A stretch of 64,000 bases of DNA from DSXH01 sp020724325 (GCA_040756515.1 JBFLYW010000002.1:62001-126000); one strand, 5' to 3'; positions 7,414 through 16,731 are shown, counted from the stretch's first letter. The notes: generated by a model from the sequence alone, not told the origin. A program made the numbers and translations.

Positions 7414-8926
7414 AATCTGTGATATTAATGATGTACGTCCCTCAACATACAATCCCCGCGAAGCAGATCCCGGGAGATTAAGTTTAATTGAATTATCCCT
7501 TCGGAAGTTTGGTTTTCTTCTGCCGATTTATGCAGATAATAATGGAGAAATATTAAGCGGGCATCAAAGACACTTAGTTGCTCAAGGAATGGGTGCTAAA
7601 AGAATTCCTGTTGTTAGAATTAAAAACTTAGAGCTATCAAAAAGAAAAGCGATTAATATCGTTTTTAATCGAGGGACAAATGATTTCAGAATGGCTGATG
7701 ATACTAAAAAAGTCACTCTTGAATTAAACGGTTATTATTTACTTGGCTTATTAGATTCTATTCCTGATATCGATGTAAACAACTCTGAATTCTTTCCTTG
7801 CCTTCAAACAAAAAGGTATGACATAAAATCACTTCTAAAAGCAAACCAGGGGAAGTATAATCCCTATGCAAGGAACATTGCAAGGACATTACATGCCGAA
7901 GGAATTGTAATGCCGATATTGATGAAGCCCGATTATGAAATAATTAACGGAATAGGAAGACTTCACTTATTGGCTGAGAAAGGATATGATCAGGTTTCTT
8001 GTCTTGAAATTCCATTTGAGAAAGCAGAAGCTGCAAGTTTATTGCTTAATAAAATTACTATGGATTTTGATTTACATAACAAGTATCGAGACGTGTTGAG
8101 ATATAATTCTTTCCGGAGAGCAGTATCAAATCGCCCAGGTATAGGTAAAGGTTTTTATGTAGCACTTTTCGGTAATGTGACAACAAAGGAATTCAAACTT
8201 ACAGGTGAAAATCTTAAAAAATGGAAAATGTTTTATGGATCAAAGGTTGTTGATTTCGGAGCTGGTCATTTGTCCGACACAAAATTACTGAGAGCTGCAG
8301 GTATTGATGTTACTCCTTTTGAACCGTATAAAATAAAAAGCGGTACAAACGAAATTGATAAAGAAGAAAGCAGAGAGATCACAATTAAGTTCTTAGAAAG
8401 AGTTTCAGAAAACTTTCAGTGGGATTCAGTTTTTATATCAAGCGTATTGAATAGTGTCCCATTTTTTGAAGATAGGAAAAAGATTGTACAGATAATGGCT
8501 GCTTTATGTAATCCTCATACAACTGTTTTTGGTTGGACAATGAGCAATAAAACCAAAGATTGGGAAAATCCGGAAAGAGAATATCTGTCTGAGAATGCTG
8601 CGAGATCCTTAAAATTTCGGTTGCATTATGAAGACGGAATAATGTTAGGTGGATTTAATGATAAGCCGAAAGTTCAGAAATATCATTCTGTTCAAGAGGC
8701 GATCGATCTTTTCAAATGTGGTTTCGAGAAAGTATTTGTGAAGCATATAGCCGATTCCATTTCAATAATTGCTAAAAATCCAATTATTGAACCCACCGAA
8801 CTAAAAAAAGCCATAGAGTTTGAATTTGATCTCCCATATCCGGACGAATCCAGGATGAACCTGGTCAAAGAAGCTAAAGAAGCATTTGCAAAAAGATTAA
8901 ACCTTCAGGAGTTATTAGATGAATGA
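7403..8926 (+). CDS. Double ParB-fold / methyltransferase-like fusion protein
   Basis: 507 aa, TTG start with GGAG at 7391-7394. Domain order: ParB-like 1 (YNPR at 16-19, GHQR at 53-56); a second ParB-like unit (YNPYARNIA at 152-160, NGIGR at 182-186); then a Rossmann-type region with a SAM-binding-like glycine loop VVDFGAGH at 282-289 and an acidic end of strand 2. The final 200 residues contain 'FISSVLNSVPFFEDRKKIV', typical of class I methyltransferases. The second ParB copy has lost the His and Gln of GHQR. I infer a DNA-modifying or DNA-marking protein; the substrate is unknown. Confidence 0.7.
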   Translation: MNIEICDINDVRPSTYNPREADPGRLSLIELSLRKFGFLLPIYADNNGEILSGHQRHLVAQGMGAKRIPVVRIKNLELSKRKAINIVFNRGTNDFRMADDTKKVTLELNGYYLLGLLDSIPDIDVNNSEFFPCLQTKRYDIKSLLKANQGKYNPYARNIARTLHAEGIVMPILMKPDYEIINGIGRLHLLAEKGYDQVSCLEIPFEKAEAASLLLNKITMDFDLHNKYRDVLRYNSFRRAVSNRPGIGKGFYVALFGNVTTKEFKLTGENLKKWKMFYGSKVVDFGAGHLSDTKLLRAAGIDVTPFEPYKIKSGTNEIDKEESREITIKFLERVSENFQWDSVFISSVLNSVPFFEDRKKIVQIMAALCNPHTTVFGWTMSNKTKDWENPEREYLSENAARSLKFRLHYEDGIMLGGFNDKPKVQKYHSVQEAIDLFKCGFEKVFVKHIADSISIIAKNPIIEPTELKKAIEFEFDLPYPDESRMNLVKEAKEAFAKRLNLQELLDE

Positions 8927-9635
8927 AATAGATAATACAGAACCAAAAGGTAAATGGAATTTTAACCAGGAAGTAACCGAATGCTTTGAAGACATGCTGG
9001 AAAGATCAATTCCGCAGTATGATGTAATGAGAGAAACTGTAACAGAACTTTCAAGGCAGTTTGTTCAGCATAAAACTGATATTGTTGACCTTGGAGCCTC
9101 AAAGGGTGATGCAGTAGATCCTCTGATAAAATCATTTGGTGCATATAATCATTTTATACTTGTTGAAAAATCGGTGCCAATGTATGAAGCTTGCTGTGAA
9201 AGGTACCAAGGTCTAATTAATGTAAATGTTCTTGAAGCAAAGAACTCAGATCTGCGAAATGAATTCCCGAAGTGTAAAGCTTCAGTAATATTTTCAATTC
9301 TTACGTTGATGTTTATCCCGGTTAATTATAGGCAAAAGATTCTTAAACAGGTGTATGATTCATTAGTCCCGGGTGGTGCTTTTATAATCGTTGAAAAGTT
9401 AATCGGGAATACTGAGCGAATAGATGATTTGATGGTTAAGAACTACCATCAAAAGAAAATCAATAATGGGTATACAAAGGATTCGGTTGAAAGGAAAGCT
9501 CTAAGTCTGGAAGGTGTTTTGGTACCTCTTACTGCAGAATTTAATGAAATACTTTTTAGAAAAGCAGGTTTTAAATACTACGATTGTTTTTGGAGGTGGA
9601 TGAATTTTGCCGGGTGGGTATTGATTAAAGACTAA
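8919..9635 (+). CDS. CmoA-like SAM methyltransferase / carboxy-SAM synthase homologue
   Basis: 238 aa. Residues 12-34 ('FEDMLERSIPQY') and the SAM loop DLGASKG (57-63) match the CmoA family. So do 'LTLMFIPVNYRQKILKQVYD', 'LVPGGAFIIVEK' and 'YHQKKINNGYTKDSVERK'. CmoA makes carboxy-S-adenosylmethionine from SAM and prephenate. By eye, the position of the arginine I recall as gripping the carboxylate appears to hold Ala or Lys in the 'ERKALSLEG' stretch, so ordinary methyl transfer is possible. It is coupled to the ParB/methyltransferase fusion and precedes terS, arguing for a phage DNA-modification role. Confidence 0.75.
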   Translation: MNEIDNTEPKGKWNFNQEVTECFEDMLERSIPQYDVMRETVTELSRQFVQHKTDIVDLGASKGDAVDPLIKSFGAYNHFILVEKSVPMYEACCERYQGLINVNVLEAKNSDLRNEFPKCKASVIFSILTLMFIPVNYRQKILKQVYDSLVPGGAFIIVEKLIGNTERIDDLMVKNYHQKKINNGYTKDSVERKALSLEGVLVPLTAEFNEILFRKAGFKYYDCFWRWMNFAGWVLIKD

Positions 9636-9637
9636 TC

Positions 9638-10129
9638 ATGGCCAAAGAGAAAAAACATACGATTAGATTTTATCAAGCTGTTGATGCTGTAGTTCTAACT
9701 TTACTTGAAAACAGTCGATATCTTAAAAGGGAAAGAAGTAAAGAATTGACATCGATCGTAAAGGATCAGCTAGAATGTACAGCTCGCACAGCACAAAGAT
9801 ATATTCATGAAGCAAGAAAGGAAATCCGGAAAATAGGAAACGAGAAAAGGGAAATAGCATTCATAAAAGAAATCCGGGATCGTGAATATCTACTAGCGAA
9901 GACTAAAGCCGGTGACGGCAAAGATTATAAACTTGCTTTAGAAATAATGAAAGACCGGGCGAAGTTGTTTGGTCTATATGTGGAGAAGGTTGAGCATTCC
10001 GGAAAAATAGCTCTTGAAAGAATTGATTTTAATAATCTAAGCAAGGAACAATTAAGGAAAATTGCACAAGCTAAATCAGAAGAAGAATTAATTCAGATAC
10101 TAAATGAATTTAATATTACCACAAATTAA
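9638..10129 (+). CDS. Terminase small subunit-like protein
   Basis: 163 aa. The N-terminal third has an HTH-like arrangement ending in 'CTARTAQRYIHEARKEI', suited to recognising the packaging site. The middle is a coiled-coil-like basic region and the C-terminus a short acidic tail. It is immediately upstream of, and overlaps by 26 bases, the terminase large subunit gene, which is the usual order. Assignment rests on position plus HTH. Confidence 0.75.
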   Translation: MAKEKKHTIRFYQAVDAVVLTLLENSRYLKRERSKELTSIVKDQLECTARTAQRYIHEARKEIRKIGNEKREIAFIKEIRDREYLLAKTKAGDGKDYKLALEIMKDRAKLFGLYVEKVEHSGKIALERIDFNNLSKEQLRKIAQAKSEEELIQILNEFNITTN

Positions 10130-11654
10130 ATCCAGGGCATTGCTGAAATTGTACGAAATAGAGGAAACAGAAAAATCTGATTATGATACTTTGCGCAGCG
10201 TATATCAGCAAAACCCTACAGATTATATTGTTGATCGATTTGGAATTAAACGTGAATCAATCGACTGGTCACTCCTTACCGAGTATCGCGAGCATAAATG
10301 GGATGGTACCCCGAATCCTCTAAAAACAATTCTTGATTGCTTAGTAACTAATAATCGAATTGGCGTTGAATCTGCAACAGGAACCGGCAAGACTTTCCTT
10401 GGTGCGCTAATTGTTTTTTGGTTTCTGGAGAATTTTGAAAATTCAATAGTTGTAACAACTGCGCCTAAACAAGATCAGCTGACTCTGCATATATGGAAGG
10501 AAATAGGAAAGCTGTATAACAAGTTTGGCAAAGGTCACTTAACAACTCTCAAATTAAGAATGAATGAAGGTCGTGACGATTGGGTGGCTGTAGGTTTTAT
10601 TGCAGGAATTAAAGCTGATGAAGAATCCTCAACAAAAGCCCAAGGTTTCCATGCTGAGCACATGCTGATTATTATGGAGGAAACCCCTGGAGTACCACAA
10701 CCGATTATGACTGCTTTTCTCAACACTTGTACAGCTCCGCATAATATAATTTTGGCGTTCGGTAATCCGGATCATCAGATGGACAATCTTCACAAGTTTT
10801 GCACAACTCCAGGGACTAAACATATCAGAATATCAGCATTTGATCATCCGAATGTTGTATTAAACAATGCGAGTTTTATCCCAGGTGCAACAAGTAGAGC
10901 CGGTTTATCAGATATGCTTAATCGATATGGTAGCTCCGAAAGCCCCTTGTATTTATCCCGAGCGAGAGGAATGTCACCGGGCCAAAGTTCAGATAGTTTA
11001 ATTCAAATGCAATGGTGTATTGATTCACGCGATCTAATAAAAAGAACTGAGAAAGGAATTGAGCAATTAGACCGTGATGAAATGATGAAAGGTGATCGAG
11101 CATTGGGTGTAGATGTGGCCAATAGTGAAAGTGGAGATAAAGCAGCAATAGCTGAAGGTGTAGGAGCTGTTTTAATTGACCTGAAAGATTTTCAATGTCC
11201 TGATGCAAATCAACTTGGTAAAAGAGATATCTATTTACGCATGAAGGAAAAGAATATTAAACCAAGAATGATCGGTGTTGATGGAATTGGAGTTGGTGCC
11301 GGGACTGTTAACGCGCTAAAAGAATTAGGTATTAGAGTTTCAAATATTATCAGTTCCGAAAAGCAAGTTCCTTTAACTGGCCAAACTGAAATTTTTGATA
11401 ACCTGAGATCACAGATGTATTGGCAATTAAGGGAAGATCTCCGGAATGGAAGATTAATTCTGTGTAACGATGAAGAATTATTTGCTGACCTGGTTACTCC
11501 AAAATGGGAAGTTCGAAACGGAAAAATCTGTGTAGAAAAAAAGGAAGAAATAAAAAAACGTCTTGGCCATTCCCCCAATAAAGGTGATGCGGTTGTGTAT
11601 TGGAATTGGGTGAGGACTTTAAGACTCAACACAAAATTTGAATTTGGAGGTTAA
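10104..11654 (+). CDS. Terminase large subunit
   Basis: 516 aa. ATPase domain: Walker A ATGTGKT at residues 91-97, Walker B MLIIMEE at 187-193, and 'LAFGNPD' as the coupling motif. The RNase H-type nuclease has 'ALGVDVANSESGDKAAIAEG' for the first Asp and 'MIGVDGIGVGAG' for the second. The length is normal. The motor packages DNA through the portal encoded next. The start overlaps the small subunit gene, with no good ribosome site of its own, so coupling is likely. Confidence 0.93.
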   Translation: MNLILPQIKSRALLKLYEIEETEKSDYDTLRSVYQQNPTDYIVDRFGIKRESIDWSLLTEYREHKWDGTPNPLKTILDCLVTNNRIGVESATGTGKTFLGALIVFWFLENFENSIVVTTAPKQDQLTLHIWKEIGKLYNKFGKGHLTTLKLRMNEGRDDWVAVGFIAGIKADEESSTKAQGFHAEHMLIIMEETPGVPQPIMTAFLNTCTAPHNIILAFGNPDHQMDNLHKFCTTPGTKHIRISAFDHPNVVLNNASFIPGATSRAGLSDMLNRYGSSESPLYLSRARGMSPGQSSDSLIQMQWCIDSRDLIKRTEKGIEQLDRDEMMKGDRALGVDVANSESGDKAAIAEGVGAVLIDLKDFQCPDANQLGKRDIYLRMKEKNIKPRMIGVDGIGVGAGTVNALKELGIRVSNIISSEKQVPLTGQTEIFDNLRSQMYWQLREDLRNGRLILCNDEELFADLVTPKWEVRNGKICVEKKEEIKKRLGHSPNKGDAVVYWNWVRTLRLNTKFEFGG

Positions 11655-11655
11655 T

Positions 11656-13101
11656 ATGTACTTAACACAAACCGATCAGACTAACCTTTTGCTAATGAAC
11701 AATAACAACGTAAGTGCAAGCGACATCATTGCTGATATTATCAAAGAAGATAAAAAGAGTACAGCTAAAGCAGAAATGACTGATGGAGAGGAATACTATA
11801 AAATAAATAACGCTATTCTAAAACATGAGTTTAATAAGGTGGTAATTGATGGAACGCCAATTACTAATCCTCTGATCTCAAATGATAAATTAGTTCATGC
11901 TTTTCATCATATTCTGGTAAATCAAAAGATCGATTACATTTGTGGAAATCCAATCATAATTCAAACTGACGAACAAAAAAATCTGGAATGGATTAATGAG
12001 ATCCTTGAAGATAGATTCGATCTTTTAATGAAGAAATGGGGAACGAATGCAAGCAATAAGGGGAATGAATTCCTGCATCCATATATCGACAAAGACGGAA
12101 AGTTCAGATTAACAATTATTCCAACTCAACAGATTATTGAAATTTTCGATCAGCAATATCAAGAAGATAGAGTTGGTGTAATTCGATATTATCCAATAGA
12201 AGTTAAGAAAGATCGGTTGTCTCCAAAGAAAACTGTAAACAAAGTTGAATTATGGGATCACGAGAAAACCTTATTCCTCATTGAGGAAGCGGGGAAATAT
12301 GTTTTGGATCCGGATTATAAAGAAAATCCGAGATATCATTTCTACGAATACAACACTATTTCACCTGAGGTAAAAACAGCAAGGAGCTGGGGGAAAATCC
12401 CATTTATAAAACTAAAGAACAACTCACTTGAAATGTCTGATCTTCGTTTATACAAGACCCTCATTGATAATTATGATTTCAGCAGATCACAATTCAGCAA
12501 TAACCTGCGGGATATTCAAGAATTATTCTGGGTTTTGTTTGGAGCCGAGGAAACTAATCTTGGTGAGTTTGTTCGTAACCTGAAAACTTATAAAGCAATG
12601 AAAGTTCCTCTGGGTGCAGAAGTAGATAGTAGAAAAGGAGATATTCCATTTGAGTCAAGAAAAGAGCATGAAGATAAACTCTGGGAAGATATATGGTTTT
12701 TTGGAATGGGTGTGAATTGGAAAAGTGATATGTTCAGAAATCCACCTTCGGGAATTGCATTAAAAACGCTTCTAATTCCTCTTGACTTGAAAGCAAACGC
12801 ATTAATACGCGAATGGACACCGGCTCTAAGTGAGTTAATGTACTATGTTACCTATTATCTAAAATTATCTGAGAAAATTGATATCGATCCTAAAGAGATT
12901 ACTTTCAAGTTTGATAAAACGGTGATCATAAACGAACTCGAGAAGTCACAAATAGCTCAATCGAGCAAGGGAGTGATTTCTGATGAAACGATTCTCGAAA
13001 ATCATCCATGGGTAAAAGATAAGCAACTCGAAATTGAGAGATTGAAAAAGCAAAATGAAGATATTGAAGACCTGGACAAAGTGATTGTAGAAAAAGAATG
13101 A
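11656..13101 (+). CDS. Portal protein (SPP1 gp6-like)
   Basis: 481 aa from ATG 11656, set by GGAGG at 11646-11650; a start at 11638 would overlap the terminase gene. Features of SPP1-type portals: 'YICGNPIII' near residue 95, the wing segment 'KWGTNASNKGNEFLHPYID', the 'WGKIPFIKLKNNS' strand and a stem/crown helix. The C-terminal tail is charged and coiled-coil-like. It forms the dodecameric channel at one capsid vertex. Position directly after terL and before MuF supports this. Confidence 0.88.
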   Translation: MYLTQTDQTNLLLMNNNNVSASDIIADIIKEDKKSTAKAEMTDGEEYYKINNAILKHEFNKVVIDGTPITNPLISNDKLVHAFHHILVNQKIDYICGNPIIIQTDEQKNLEWINEILEDRFDLLMKKWGTNASNKGNEFLHPYIDKDGKFRLTIIPTQQIIEIFDQQYQEDRVGVIRYYPIEVKKDRLSPKKTVNKVELWDHEKTLFLIEEAGKYVLDPDYKENPRYHFYEYNTISPEVKTARSWGKIPFIKLKNNSLEMSDLRLYKTLIDNYDFSRSQFSNNLRDIQELFWVLFGAEETNLGEFVRNLKTYKAMKVPLGAEVDSRKGDIPFESRKEHEDKLWEDIWFFGMGVNWKSDMFRNPPSGIALKTLLIPLDLKANALIREWTPALSELMYYVTYYLKLSEKIDIDPKEITFKFDKTVIINELEKSQIAQSSKGVISDETILENHPWVKDKQLEIERLKKQNEDIEDLDKVIVEKE

Positions 13102-13958
13102 ATGTCGTTGATATAAATAATAAAATTGATAAGGTATATAAAGAAGTTGATCGATATCTGCGATCATCAACCAACAGTTCTAAGAAAAAACTGTTAAGAC
13201 AATACAAAATAGCTCTCGAGGAAATCCGGAAGGAATTATCGAATATTTATCAGAAGCATGCTGATGATATCGCAAATAAAAAATTCTCAATTGACCGGTT
13301 GGATAGTTTAAGATCTCAGATAGCTGAGAGTATTGGTGAAATGAAAATGAAGGATGCTGAGGTTGTTAAACAAAATATTAAATCAGTTTTTTCAGAAACG
13401 TACTATGTTACAGGGAAGGGGATCGAATCAAGTATTGGAATGAAATTAGGTTTTTCATCATTGAGTAAATCCACAATTGAAGCTGCAATAAACAATCCCT
13501 ATGATAAAATTGGTTGGGGCAATAGATCAGCTAAAAATATTTCCAGACTTATTCAACAAACCCGGGATGAAATTACTCAGGGAATTATTCAGGGAAAGAG
13601 CTATGCTCAGACATCTAAAATATTGTCGGATAAGTTGAGTATCGGTGCATCAAAAGCGATTCGAATTGTGAGAACGGAATCCGGAAGAGCTGTTAGTCAG
13701 GCAAGGAAGGAAGTCTTTGAATCTATCAAAGACAATTCCAAGGAAACTGGTATTGAGGTTGCCCGGGAGTGGGTTCCTGTTTTTGATGAACGCACACGTG
13801 ACTCTCACATCGAAATGGAAGGACAGCAAGCAGATGAAAATGATCAATTTACACTTCCTGATGGGACTAAAACTGATGGTCCAAGATTAAGCGGTATTGC
13901 CGGGGATGATATTAATTGCAGGTGTACTGAAAGAATTGTAGTTAAGAACGTTCAATAA
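13098..13958 (+). CDS. Phage head morphogenesis protein (MuF/SPP1 gp7-like)
   Basis: 286 aa. Helical N-terminus, then the MuF minor-head domain: 'IVRTESGRAVSQARKEVF', 'REWVPVFDERTRDSHIEMEG', 'FTLPDG' and the terminal 'DDINCRCTERIVV' with its paired cysteines. Binds the portal and is packaged in the head in related phages. No extra C-terminal toxin or enzyme domain is present. Coupled to the portal gene by a 4-base overlap. Confidence 0.88.
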   Translation: MNVVDINNKIDKVYKEVDRYLRSSTNSSKKKLLRQYKIALEEIRKELSNIYQKHADDIANKKFSIDRLDSLRSQIAESIGEMKMKDAEVVKQNIKSVFSETYYVTGKGIESSIGMKLGFSSLSKSTIEAAINNPYDKIGWGNRSAKNISRLIQQTRDEITQGIIQGKSYAQTSKILSDKLSIGASKAIRIVRTESGRAVSQARKEVFESIKDNSKETGIEVAREWVPVFDERTRDSHIEMEGQQADENDQFTLPDGTKTDGPRLSGIAGDDINCRCTERIVVKNVQ

Positions 13959-14000
13959 TAATTCATTCCCAAAACTCCTTTCAATTTTACCTTAACTTTT

Positions 14001-14021
14001 TTATTGAATATATTTCAATAA
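14001..14021. promoter_or_regulatory. Palindrome upstream of membrane moron (operator candidate)
   Basis: TTATTGAA-TATAT-TTCAATAA is a perfect 8-bp-arm palindrome located 15 bases before the moron ATG, in an AT-rich intergenic gap that would hold the moron's own promoter. It could be an operator for a dimeric regulator or a weak hairpin ending the MuF transcript; no T-run follows. Confidence 0.4.
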
Positions 14022-14035
14022 ATAAAAGTTTGTAT

Positions 14036-14947
14036 ATGAAAGAAAAGTTGATAAAAATAGTCTCCCAAATAAAGGGATATTTCGTTTCGACAGTTTTATT
14101 CAGGACAATCAGTTTTTTGTTAATGATTATTGGAATTATTTCTGCCTTATTCATTTCCATTACGATCAAATTGTGGACATACAGTATAAATACATCTCCG
14201 GAAGGGTTCGAAGAGTTTTTAGATATTTTTGGTTTTCCTATTAAAGCATTTGCCGGGGCATTAGCTCTTTTTACGATTTATATTACTCTTCGCCGTATGA
14301 AAGTTTCAGAAGATCAGCTTCAGACTTCTCGAGAACAAATACAATTAATTACTGAGCAAAACCGAATTTCAAATTATTTTAAATTCAGGGATGAATTTGT
14401 TAAGCATTTTGAGGTAAGTTATTTCCATAAATTTTTTCTATTGTGGGGTGATGAGGATAAAAATCCACTTGCAGTTTATTACCCTCTATTTAATGCATTT
14501 TATGGATCACAAAAAAAATTTAATGGGAATCTCATTGAGTCAATGCTCAAAGAAATAGAACTGTTCTATTCGGAAACCTCACATTTCAAATATATAAAAA
14601 GTAAGTCAACCGATGTAACTAAGAAAGAAGATCTATTATTCTTTTTCTACGAGTCAATCAATAAATGGGAGAATACTATAACTGCGGCATATTTTGGAAT
14701 TACTTTCAACATGGCATCTAAATTTGTTGGGAATATTGAACAAATTGCTAAGGAGAATAACGGAATTTGGAACAGTGCATTTACTGAAATTATGGAGCTT
14801 TATTTCAATATTATATTACTAAGTGAAGTAGTTGCGTTCGCTGGCATAGATTTTCCATTCCCCGGGAAGGTAATGGCTTCAATTAATTTTTTACTTCATC
14901 TTTTCAAAATTGATCATCCAAGCGTAATTATTAAAAAAAAATCCTAA
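14036..14947 (+). CDS. Membrane-anchored moron, possible superinfection-immunity/Abi-type protein
   Basis: 303 aa from ATG 14036 (a TTG at 14030 is an alternative; neither has a strong ribosome site). Two membrane helices at about residues 20-50 and 68-92 are followed by a short coiled coil ('MKVSEDQLQTSREQIQLI') and a soluble domain beginning 'NYFKFRDEFVKHF'. That layout recalls the putative phage abortive-infection (putAbiC-like) membrane proteins. It interrupts the head genes, has its own AT-rich upstream gap with a palindrome, and ends in a hairpin, as expected of a moron expressed from the prophage. Function is inference. Confidence 0.6.
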   Translation: MKEKLIKIVSQIKGYFVSTVLFRTISFLLMIIGIISALFISITIKLWTYSINTSPEGFEEFLDIFGFPIKAFAGALALFTIYITLRRMKVSEDQLQTSREQIQLITEQNRISNYFKFRDEFVKHFEVSYFHKFFLLWGDEDKNPLAVYYPLFNAFYGSQKKFNGNLIESMLKEIELFYSETSHFKYIKSKSTDVTKKEDLLFFFYESINKWENTITAAYFGITFNMASKFVGNIEQIAKENNGIWNSAFTEIMELYFNIILLSEVVAFAGIDFPFPGKVMASINFLLHLFKIDHPSVIIKKKS

Positions 14948-14959
14948 ACTTTTTAGGAT
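14941..14959. terminator. Hairpin at the end of the moron gene
   Basis: ATCCTAAA / TTTAGGAT with loop CTT; the moron stop codon lies inside it. The A-tract on its left makes it a good rho-independent terminator only for minus-strand transcription. It is nearly the same hairpin as at 6515-6541. Confidence 0.4.
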
Positions 14960-15099
14960 GACAACCAAATAACCAACCTTTACATTTTCACCAAGAAAAC
15001 ACACAGCTTCTTTGGTATTTCTGAGCGATATCAGAAAGACTGCGCGCAGACACGACTGCGATAAAAAGTGTATCAGAAAATAAAATCATGGAGTATCAA

Positions 15100-15741
15100 A
15101 TGGATTGGTTAAAACAAATTCTTGGTGAAGATCTTTACAACGAATTATTCCCGAAGGAAAAATCGGATCTTCTGAAAAAAGTAACTGACAAAGTCGGTAC
15201 AAAAAAATTCATCGAAGATGATGGGAAGCTTATTCCTAAACATCGTTTTGATGAAATCAGCAACAAGCTGAATGATCCCGAAAACGGACTTAAAGTTGTT
15301 ACCGATAAACTTGCAAATCTTCAAAAGCAGTATGATGAATTGAAGACTCAGAAAGATACCGGGAAAACCGAGGTTGAAAAACAACTTGAAAATCTCACTA
15401 AAGAATTTAATGAGCTCAAAACAACGAGTTCTGAAAAGGATAAATTATTATCCAAAGAAAAGAAAAACTCAGCTCTTACTACAGCGTTAACCAATGCGAA
15501 AGCAAATCCTAAATATTTACCATTACTCAAAAAGGAATTCGATCTTGATAAGGTTGAACTTGACGAGAACGGAGAAATAAAAGGGATTGCCGAGCTACTG
15601 AAACCAGTCCAGGAGAACTTCAAGGATTTATTTGGCGAAGTTAAATTCAGTGGTGCCGGTCCTCAACACCAGAATAATCAACAGGACAATTTCACTGAAA
15701 TGACGGAAGCCGAGTATTACGCTTCTAAAGCAGGGAAATAA
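15100..15741 (+). CDS. Capsid scaffolding protein (GP20-like)
   Basis: 213 aa from ATG 15100, chosen for the GGAG at 15090-15093; an ATG at 15088 is in frame but lacks a site. It has an N-terminal segment 'KLIPKHRFDEISNKL', a central coiled coil of about 80 residues, and a C-terminus 'FTEMTEAEYYASKAGK' typical of minor structural/scaffold proteins of the GP20 family. It lies directly before the capsid gene, as expected. It would be removed or degraded during head maturation. Confidence 0.8.
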   Translation: MDWLKQILGEDLYNELFPKEKSDLLKKVTDKVGTKKFIEDDGKLIPKHRFDEISNKLNDPENGLKVVTDKLANLQKQYDELKTQKDTGKTEVEKQLENLTKEFNELKTTSSEKDKLLSKEKKNSALTTALTNAKANPKYLPLLKKEFDLDKVELDENGEIKGIAELLKPVQENFKDLFGEVKFSGAGPQHQNNQQDNFTEMTEAEYYASKAGK

Positions 15742-15766
15742 AGTTTAATTAAGTCTGGAGAAAGAA

Positions 15767-16699
15767 ATGCCAACATTAAAAGAATTATCTGTTCAATTTG
15801 CGAAGAAACAACCTAAGCAGGTTGATCTTGTAACTGAGAATAGCCCGATCTTAGCTATAATTCCTTTCGAGGAATCTTCGCACGCAATGCATAATGTCTA
15901 TTCTGAAATCAAGAATGTGACAGGTGCCGGGTTCGTTGATTTAGATTCACCTCTACCAAATGTTTCGGTTAATACTATTCTCAAACAGTTATCACTCTCC
16001 GTAATGGGCGGTGAAATACAGTTTGGGGAGGATGAAGCTCAATTAGTTGGTGGTAGAGATCCCTTCGCAGCTAAAAAGACTCCTGCAATTCTAAGACAAT
16101 CAGGAATGAATGCAGAGCATGCAATCCTTTACAACATGATCCGGGCATGGGCGATTGCAAATGGAAAGAAGATCAATGCAGGTGGTTCGAGCAATGTTAA
16201 TCATTGTATTCTTGCAGTTCGCTTTGCAACTGGAGAAACAGCCGGGTTGTATTCTCCCAACGGATTTGCCGATGGTGCTTTGTTGCCATTTGAGTGGCTG
16301 AACGGTGGTAACTTGATGAAAATCAAAAAGACTATCGGTGGTGTAGAAACAGAAATCAATGGATATGCAGGAAGATTCAAGAATTATTTTGGATTCCAGA
16401 TTGCTAATCCGTTGACCATTGCCGGTATCTTCAATATCGATCGTATTTCCGCAACCAAGAAACTTCCTACCAAGGATCAGATTGATGATCTTCTGGATAT
16501 GGTTAGAGCTGACTCTAATACCTATTTATTCATGCATCCGAAGGTTAAGAGTGCTTTGAACACATACAAAGACACTCCTCTGAAAATGGACGTCTTTGAG
16601 AAGAAGTTTGATCGAAGAATCGATTTCTGGCACGATGTACCATTGTTCACATCTTACAACTTCTTGGATGGTACCGAGGCGAATGTTTCATTCAGCTAA
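15767..16699 (+). CDS. Major capsid protein
   Basis: 310 aa, ribosome site GGAG at 15754-15757. Elements consistent with an HK97-fold capsid protein: a helical N-arm, a long 'SVNTILKQLSLSVMGGEIQF' region, 'AEHAILYNMI', and a C-terminal 'TYLFMHPKVKSAL' followed by a strand ending 'ANVSFS'. No protease gene precedes it and there is no cleavable long delta domain, which fits a separate scaffold. It resembles the group of phage major structural proteins paired with Bbp16-type cement proteins. Position and length support the call. Confidence 0.85.
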   Translation: MPTLKELSVQFAKKQPKQVDLVTENSPILAIIPFEESSHAMHNVYSEIKNVTGAGFVDLDSPLPNVSVNTILKQLSLSVMGGEIQFGEDEAQLVGGRDPFAAKKTPAILRQSGMNAEHAILYNMIRAWAIANGKKINAGGSSNVNHCILAVRFATGETAGLYSPNGFADGALLPFEWLNGGNLMKIKKTIGGVETEINGYAGRFKNYFGFQIANPLTIAGIFNIDRISATKKLPTKDQIDDLLDMVRADSNTYLFMHPKVKSALNTYKDTPLKMDVFEKKFDRRIDFWHDVPLFTSYNFLDGTEANVSFS

Positions 16700-16731
16700 T
16701 GCTGAATAGTATTACAACATGAGAATTTGAA

